From Dongia_B soli (GTDB lineage Bacteria; Pseudomonadota; Alphaproteobacteria; Dongiales; Dongiaceae), in contig NZ_JAXCLW010000008.1 in assembly GCF_034044715.1 (NCBI RefSeq), positions 62,001-126,000 of the forward strand: a stretch of DNA of 64,000 nucleotides, written 5' to 3'. Positions 59,448 through 64,000 of this stretch are shown piece by piece (position 1 is the stretch's first letter; each line of letters begins with the position of its first letter). The notes under the pieces were generated by a model, which did no database searches, had not been told where the DNA came from, and saw only the letters and a program-made list of their open reading frames with translations. Position numbers and translations under genes: made by a program.

Positions 59448-60923
59448 TTAGGTGGCCAAGGCGTTTCGCCTCGGCATGACGGCGGTGATCAGAACCGCCA
59501 CGGCGATATTGGCCAACAGGACAAGAAGGCCGATATAGACCGTGAAGGGTGCGCCGCCCAGACTGATCGGCTGCAAGGGTTTCAAGCCGTTTATCCACAC
59601 CAGATAGGTGCCGCTTAGGAAGCCGACCAGCCAGCCGGCCAGCAGCCCCTCGGCCCGGAACCAGTTGCAGTAGAGGCTGAAGACCAAAGCGGGCAGGGTC
59701 TGGAGAATCCAGATGCCGCCGAGCAGCTGCAGGTCCAATGCAAACTGCGTCGGCAGGAAGGCGATCACCATCAGCGCGCCAATCTTGACGATCAGCGAGG
59801 TGATCTTGGCGACTTTCGCTTCGCCTTCATGCGTCACATTCGGGTTGATATAAGCCTTCCAGAAATTGCGTGTGAAGAGATTGGATGCACCGATACTCAT
59901 CACGGCCGCCGGCACCAAGGCGCCGATGGCGATCGCCGCGAAGGCAAAGCCGGTGAACCAACTCGGGAACAACGTCTGGAACAGGGCCGGCACGACCTGA
60001 TTGGGGCTGGATATATTGAGGTTGGCCGCGTGACCCATATACCCCAGCAGGGCCAGCAGGCCGAGAAGCAGGGTATAGGCCGGCAGGAAGACGGCATTCT
60101 TGCGAATGGTATTGGCGCTGTTCGAGGCAAAAATCCCGGTCAGCGTATGCGGATACATGAAAGCCGCAAGCGCGGAACCGAGCGCCAGGCTGGCATAGGC
60201 AACATATTGGTTGCCACCCAGAAGCAGACTGCCGGTACCTTTGGCCTGGAACGCTGCATCGGCGGCAGCGAAGACATTGCCATAACCGCCCAGTTTCGAT
60301 GGGATGATCGCGATCGCGGCAAAGACCGCGATATAGATCATGATGTCCTTGACGAAGGCGATTAGAGCCGGGGCGCGCAAGCCGGCCGAATAGGTGTAAA
60401 GCGCGAGGATGATGAAAGCGACGGCCAGCGGCAGTTCGCCGGTGAGGCCCAATGCTTTCAGGACCGCTGCCATGCCGACCAGCTGAAGGGCGATATAAGG
60501 CATGGTGGCAATGACGCCGGTAATGGCAACCGCAAGTTCCAGGGCGCGGGAACTATATTGGCCGTAAACCACGTCACCTGCAGTTACATACCCGTTTGCC
60601 TTGGCGCGCTTCCATAACAGAGGCATCACCATGAACACGAAGGGATAAACAATGATGGTATAGGGCAGGGCAAAAAAGCCATAGGCGCCGACGGCATAGA
60701 CCAGTGCCGGCACAGCGATGACGGTATAAGCGGTATAGAAATCGCCGCCGACCAGGAACCAAGTGATCCAGGCGCCGAAGCTGCGTCCGCCCAGGCCCCA
60801 TTCATCGAGATGTCCCATGGTCTTCGGCGCCCGCCAGCGCGATGCGATGAAGCCCATCACAGTGACGAGGGCAAAGAAAAAGGTGAAGACTGCCAGAGCG
60901 ACAGGGTCGAGGTTAGTCGTCAT
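59448..60923 (-). CDS. mctP: Monocarboxylate permease MctP (sodium/solute symporter family)
   Basis: I start at the ATG at 60923, giving 491 residues with about thirteen membrane helices. The SSS-family pattern includes DEWGLGGRSFGAWITWFLVGGDFYTAYT, ALGSALAAFMYPHTLTGIFAS and SIGASNLFTRNFWKAYI. In Rhizobium MctP takes up lactate, pyruvate and alanine-like monocarboxylates. The start overlaps the DUF3311 stop by 11 bases, the usual pairing for this transporter. No two-component regulator (MctSR) is adjacent. Confidence 0.88.
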   Translation of the reverse strand: MTTNLDPVALAVFTFFFALVTVMGFIASRWRAPKTMGHLDEWGLGGRSFGAWITWFLVGGDFYTAYTVIAVPALVYAVGAYGFFALPYTIIVYPFVFMVMPLLWKRAKANGYVTAGDVVYGQYSSRALELAVAITGVIATMPYIALQLVGMAAVLKALGLTGELPLAVAFIILALYTYSAGLRAPALIAFVKDIMIYIAVFAAIAIIPSKLGGYGNVFAAADAAFQAKGTGSLLLGGNQYVAYASLALGSALAAFMYPHTLTGIFASNSANTIRKNAVFLPAYTLLLGLLALLGYMGHAANLNISSPNQVVPALFQTLFPSWFTGFAFAAIAIGALVPAAVMSIGASNLFTRNFWKAYINPNVTHEGEAKVAKITSLIVKIGALMVIAFLPTQFALDLQLLGGIWILQTLPALVFSLYCNWFRAEGLLAGWLVGFLSGTYLVWINGLKPLQPISLGGAPFTVYIGLLVLLANIAVAVLITAVMPRRNALAT

Positions 60924-61110
60924 TGCGCAGGCTCCGATAGGCAATCCAGATAATGAAAGAAGTCAGCGGCACCCAGGCGAGCTGGTACCAATAGAAGAAA
61001 GGGAAGCCGAAAAGAGCCGGCTCGCGGAAATTGTAGAAAGGAACCCAAAGCAGGCCGATATATGGAATCAGCAGCAGCCACAAGGCGGCTGGCCAAGAAC
61101 GTTTGTTCAT
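60913..61110 (-). CDS. DUF3311 small membrane protein, MctP partner
   Basis: This 65-residue protein starts at the ATG at 61110 behind GGGG at five bases; other ATGs lie up to 61128. Two hydrophobic helices flank a conserved WVPFYNFREPALFGFPFFYWYQLAWVPLTSFIIW stretch. DUF3311 genes are typically coupled to SSS transporters; here it overlaps mctP. It may be a small accessory subunit. Confidence 0.85.
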   Translation of the reverse strand: MNKRSWPAALWLLLIPYIGLLWVPFYNFREPALFGFPFFYWYQLAWVPLTSFIIWIAYRSLRNDD

Positions 61111-61278
61111 CACATCCCCGTTCATCAAGTCGATTAACGCCCCAACTTTTATAGTCGGTGTTGTTACCGCTATACAATCGTGTGAAGCCCGCGCGCGCGG
61201 TTGACCTTACATGAAGCCGCTCGCATTGACAGGTTTCTGTCGATGGGTCGATTGTCGATTGGTGGGAAGGCGCGACGC

Positions 61279-62697
61279 TTAGTTACGAAGGAGGTCGCGC
61301 TCCGCAAGATCCTTCAACAAGGCAATGATGCCGTCACGCGACCATCCAGCGCGCGCGCCCATCGCGACCCGGAGAAAAGGGGGCGTTCCTTCGTCCTCCG
61401 GAAGGATGACTTCATAGCGATGTCCTCTGAAACCGAAGCTTCCGCCGCAGTCGAAGGCCAACCGTCTTTTCTCGGTCTCGGTTTCGATCCATCGGGCAAG
61501 AGTATGGTAATTCGCTCGGCTCGGCGCTTTGAGCTGAAAGATGCAGAAGGGCGACACAGCCCATGGATGCGCCGCCCGTTCCATCAAGGCAGGATGGGAT
61601 AGCGGCGCAAAAATCCCCGATGTGTCTGCAAACGCGCGTGCCAGCGCCGCATTGTTGGCGAATATCCGTCCCGCATAGCTTTGCTGATACGCTTTATCGA
61701 GAAACCACGGGACCTCAAGCGCCTGCATGCTGTCGAGGCTTAGACCACCGCCGGTCAAACTTCTGATCCGGTGGAGATTGGCGCCTAACTCTTCCGCCAG
61801 TCTTCTCTCGGAGGAAAAGAGAGACACGATGCCGACATTGGACAGCTCCAGGCCGGCTTGGTCGAGCTTCAGTCCAGAGTTGACGCAAGCGACCAGCTTT
61901 GTCCCTGTATTTGATAATGACGCAAGCAAGTCGGCCGGAGCAAATAATGGACCGGCAAGGGTCGTGTCGAAAATGAGATATGGGGCAAATGCCGTTTTCT
62001 GTGCGGCATGCCTCGCCGGCAGGAAAGGCTGGCCGACGGATCTGATTTCACTGATGCCATCGTAGAAGACGGGCTCGATTAAATCGATGTCCCCCGCAGC
62101 ATCCAGATATTTCACCTCTTTATTCGAGCGTATGTGCAGCGGGCGAATAGCCTGCAAGAGCGACAACAACCCCGTGGTTTCGAAATATCCGCCAGTGTGG
62201 GTAAGCGTGATCGGCCTGCCGCCGGGAAATTCCTGACTGGACAAAATGCCCATCAGAAGACTGGTGAGCGCGGTTTGCCCGCTGGAAAATAAAATATGCC
62301 GGGCCGTCCAGCCTTCCGGGCAGGAATGGTAATGTTTGCACCGTTCCTCGAGTTCCTGCGGGTCCAACTCCCGTTCATAGCCGAACGACATCCGCCGCCC
62401 ACTCGTGCTGCGGATACTTTCCGATTTTGGCGGTGATCGGTAAGAGGGATCGGCGATCCGGTGGGCACTCCGAAGGCAGATCAGTCGCAATTCGTTGGTA
62501 AGGGCATCAAGCTTTCGCTCGGCCGCCACAGGATTTGATAGGATAAGTTTCTCGGTTGTTTTCTTGGCGATCTCGATCTTCTCGTTCCATTGCCGAATGG
62601 CGAAACTGCTTGGAACGGCTTCAGCAAACCATCTGCCTAGAATAGACAGATCTTCACATTCTTCGCGAATCGCCTGGAGAATAGATGAAGCGGTCAT
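61279..62697 (-). CDS. PLP-dependent fold-type-I-like protein of unknown function
   Basis: I start at the ATG at 62697, giving 472 residues; an ATG at 62718 is in frame. The first 110 residues form an unusual helical extension. The rest looks like a fold-type-I PLP enzyme: HILFSSGQTALTSLLMGIL (cofactor-ring region), ITLTHTGGYFETTGLL, FDTTLAGPLFAP, and a possible PLP-Lys in VNSGLKLDQAGLELSNVGIVSLF. The closest pattern is the Cys/Met metabolism or threonine-aldolase-like group, but no family was recognised. The gene stands alone, convergent with nothing and without obvious pathway partners. Confidence 0.7.
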   Translation of the reverse strand: MTASSILQAIREECEDLSILGRWFAEAVPSSFAIRQWNEKIEIAKKTTEKLILSNPVAAERKLDALTNELRLICLRSAHRIADPSYRSPPKSESIRSTSGRRMSFGYERELDPQELEERCKHYHSCPEGWTARHILFSSGQTALTSLLMGILSSQEFPGGRPITLTHTGGYFETTGLLSLLQAIRPLHIRSNKEVKYLDAAGDIDLIEPVFYDGISEIRSVGQPFLPARHAAQKTAFAPYLIFDTTLAGPLFAPADLLASLSNTGTKLVACVNSGLKLDQAGLELSNVGIVSLFSSERRLAEELGANLHRIRSLTGGGLSLDSMQALEVPWFLDKAYQQSYAGRIFANNAALARAFADTSGIFAPLSHPALMERAAHPWAVSPFCIFQLKAPSRANYHTLARWIETETEKRRLAFDCGGSFGFRGHRYEVILPEDEGTPPFLRVAMGARAGWSRDGIIALLKDLAERDLLRN

Positions 62698-62864
62698 AGA
62701 ACCTGTTTGCTGGAGCACTCGTCACGCGGCTCATGTTAAGCCTGCCGGAGTAATTTCCGGAGCGCCCTTTGGTTCCCATTGCACCGCCTGGCTGCGCATC
62801 GTCCCTGTGCCATCAGGCGCAGACGGGGACGTCCTTCGATGGCTCAATGGATCACATGTCGATG

Positions 62865-63086
62865 TCAATCGCGCAGGTAATCGCTGGAGGTCGGGGGTTG
62901 TTGGAGGCTGCGGCTCAAGCTTTGCTCCGCCATTTTAAGGCGTTTTGCCGCCACTTCTGCACGTCGCCAGAGATGTGATTCCGCGAGGCCGTAGTTTTCT
63001 CTGCACCGATCGGTAAGTTCGCGGACGCTGACGGTGAGTTCTCTTTCCGCCTTACGCAAGGCTGTCGGACGAGGATGATATTTCAT
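62865..63086 (-). CDS. Small hypothetical protein (73 aa), helical
   Basis: This 73-residue basic protein starts MKYHPRPTALRKAERELTVSVRELTDRC and looks mostly alpha-helical, possibly coiled coil. A strong GGAGGAG lies 3 bases before the ATG, which supports translation. No homolog was recognised. Confidence 0.5.
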   Translation of the reverse strand: MKYHPRPTALRKAERELTVSVRELTDRCRENYGLAESHLWRRAEVAAKRLKMAEQSLSRSLQQPPTSSDYLRD

Positions 63087-63332
63087 CGCCTCCTCCTTCA
63101 GTGTGGAAGTGTCGATGCATCGACTCTATGTCGGCGACTATCCGATTACAACTCGAAATTAGGTCGGATGCCGATGGTTGCGACAGGGCCTATCGTATCA
63201 GACATTAATTGAACCGGACATGGTTGGACCGGTCTCTGACGATTTTCCTCGGTATTCCGTGCAATGGCCTTTTATCTCAAAATGAGCAGCCAACAAGATC
63301 TCGCCGGCCTCATTCTTCCCTGGAGACTTTAT

Positions 63333-63794
63333 ATGCGTCGATCGTCGATTGTGATTGTTTTGATATCGATCCTTGCATTCCCCGCTTTGGCACAGGAGCG
63401 CGTCGGCGAGGTCTCGACGACCTTTCATTTGACCTCACCGAACGACAAAGTGGTCGTCGACCGTTTCGACGATCCGGGTGTCGAGAATGTGTCCTGCTAT
63501 GTGAGCCGTGCCGAAACCGGCGGTTGGAAAGGTGTCGTCGGCCTGGCCGAAGATCCCAGCCGCTTCTCGATTGCTTGCCGCGCCGTCGGTGAGCCGAAAA
63601 TTGTCGGCAAGATCGAGGAAGGCAAGGAAGGCGAACTGGTCTTTTCGGAACGGACCTCCGCCATCTTCAAGTCGCTGCGGATCACTCGTTTCCTTGATCA
63701 GAAGAAGGGCGTTCTGATCTATCTGGCGTGGTCGACCAAGATTGTTGAAGGCTCCCCTTTCAACAGCATCTCGGTCGTGCCGCTGACGCAATGA
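63333..63794 (+). CDS. creA: CreA family protein
   Basis: This 153-residue secreted protein starts at the ATG at 63333 (GGAGA six bases upstream); the frame is open 23 codons further. A signal peptide ends near PALAQE. The mature domain matches CreA: ERVGEVSTTFHLTSPNDKVVVDRFDDPGVENVSCYVSRAETGGWKGVVGLAEDPSRFSIACRAVG. CreA has no firmly established function, though in E. coli it heads the creABCD operon. Here a response regulator gene follows on the same strand after about 100 bases, reminiscent of that order. Confidence 0.9.
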   Translation: MRRSSIVIVLISILAFPALAQERVGEVSTTFHLTSPNDKVVVDRFDDPGVENVSCYVSRAETGGWKGVVGLAEDPSRFSIACRAVGEPKIVGKIEEGKEGELVFSERTSAIFKSLRITRFLDQKKGVLIYLAWSTKIVEGSPFNSISVVPLTQ

Positions 63795-63894
63795 GTTGTC
63801 ACCATGGAGAGGATGAGAACATGTGACGAAGGGCGCTTTGACACGCCAGTCGAGCCGCCATTATTGTAGCTGGTACTTTCAAGCGACTGTCCTG

Positions 63895-64000
63895 ATGCCA
63901 AGCTTTTCCGCTTTTCCGACCTCGCAACAGCTCCGCATCCTCCTCGTCGAGGACGATCCCGACATTGCGCAGGGCATCCGCGACCATCTGCGCAGCCTTG
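63895..64000 (+). CDS. Response regulator, N-terminal fragment (cut by window end)
   Basis: Only the first 35 codons are present, beginning MPSFSAFPTSQQLRILLVEDD and continuing DPDIAQGIRDHLRSL. The LLVEDDPDIA stretch is the acidic pocket of a receiver domain. The output domain is out of view; an OmpR-type regulator is plausible. Confidence 0.8.
   Translation, partial: MPSFSAFPTSQQLRILLVEDDPDIAQGIRDHLRSL

Overview
The window looks like a chromosomal piece of a GC-rich alphaproteobacterium. Pointers are a type II (RibH2) lumazine synthase, two Ku proteins, a PAS_5-family protein, a SoeABC-type sulfite dehydrogenase, ehu/eut/doe ectoine catabolism, heterotetrameric sarcosine oxidase and an MctP/DUF3311 transporter pair. 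A Rhodospirillales- or Rhizobiales-like host is likely, but the family cannot be fixed from this sequence alone. No rRNA, tRNA, CRISPR array or insertion sequence was seen. Genes are packed tightly, with many ATGA/GTGA stop-start overlaps.

Layout. (1) 1-3057: the 3' part of a soeABC sulfite dehydrogenase operon. (2) 3158-6959: HU, D-amino-acid dehydrogenase, and three small secreted or lipoprotein genes (one with a possible structured leader, one cupredoxin). (3) 7006-22571: a complete aryl polyene (APE) cluster. On the minus strand it reads apeC-D-E-F-G-(H::I fusion)-J-K-L-M-N-O-P-Q-R; apeB-apeA diverge on the plus strand. It should make, lipidate and export an outer-membrane aryl polyene pigment. 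(4) 22615-28770: ribH2 under an FMN riboswitch, a glucose-dehydrogenase-like MDR enzyme, an orphan palindrome with small ORFs, a PAS protein, two convergent ku genes and a PlsY homolog. (5) 28873-33097: a self-contained galactitol-type sugar PTS (IIC-IIA-IIB) with its own HPr-EI fusion.

(6) 33350-34192: a lipoprotein with a methyltransferase fold. (7) 34268-54479: a large catabolic island. ehuBCDA, an FCD-type GntR regulator and doeB lie on the minus strand, divergent from eutB-eutC-doeA-asnC. Between them is a 174-bp control region holding several perfect or near-perfect palindromes. Next come the sarcosine oxidase operon soxBDAG, then a second plus-strand unit (semialdehyde dehydrogenase DoeC-like, a second creatinase-fold hydrolase, DoeD-like transaminase). 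A minus-strand pair follows: a guanidino-group-modifying enzyme and a ureohydrolase lacking one canonical metal-binding His. Together these genes can take up (hydroxy)ectoine and convert it via N-acetyl-diaminobutyrate, diaminobutyrate and aspartate semialdehyde to aspartate. Sarcosine is oxidised in parallel, and an unassigned guanidino or N-methyl compound is probably handled too.

(8) 54540-64000: a conserved hypothetical gene, a DUF983 gene and a MocR regulator with matching operator-like elements, a UvrD/Rep-type helicase, MctP/DUF3311, an orphan PLP-fold protein, CreA, and the start of a response regulator cut by the window end.

The APE cluster and ectoine pathway are known systems. The least explained elements are: the variant ureohydrolase/guanidino module beside creatinase-like and sarcosine-oxidising genes; the candidate pseudoknot leader at 5213-5273; the palindrome/small-ORF region at 24.9-25.3 kb; the MocR operator pair; and the exported methyltransferase-like lipoprotein.
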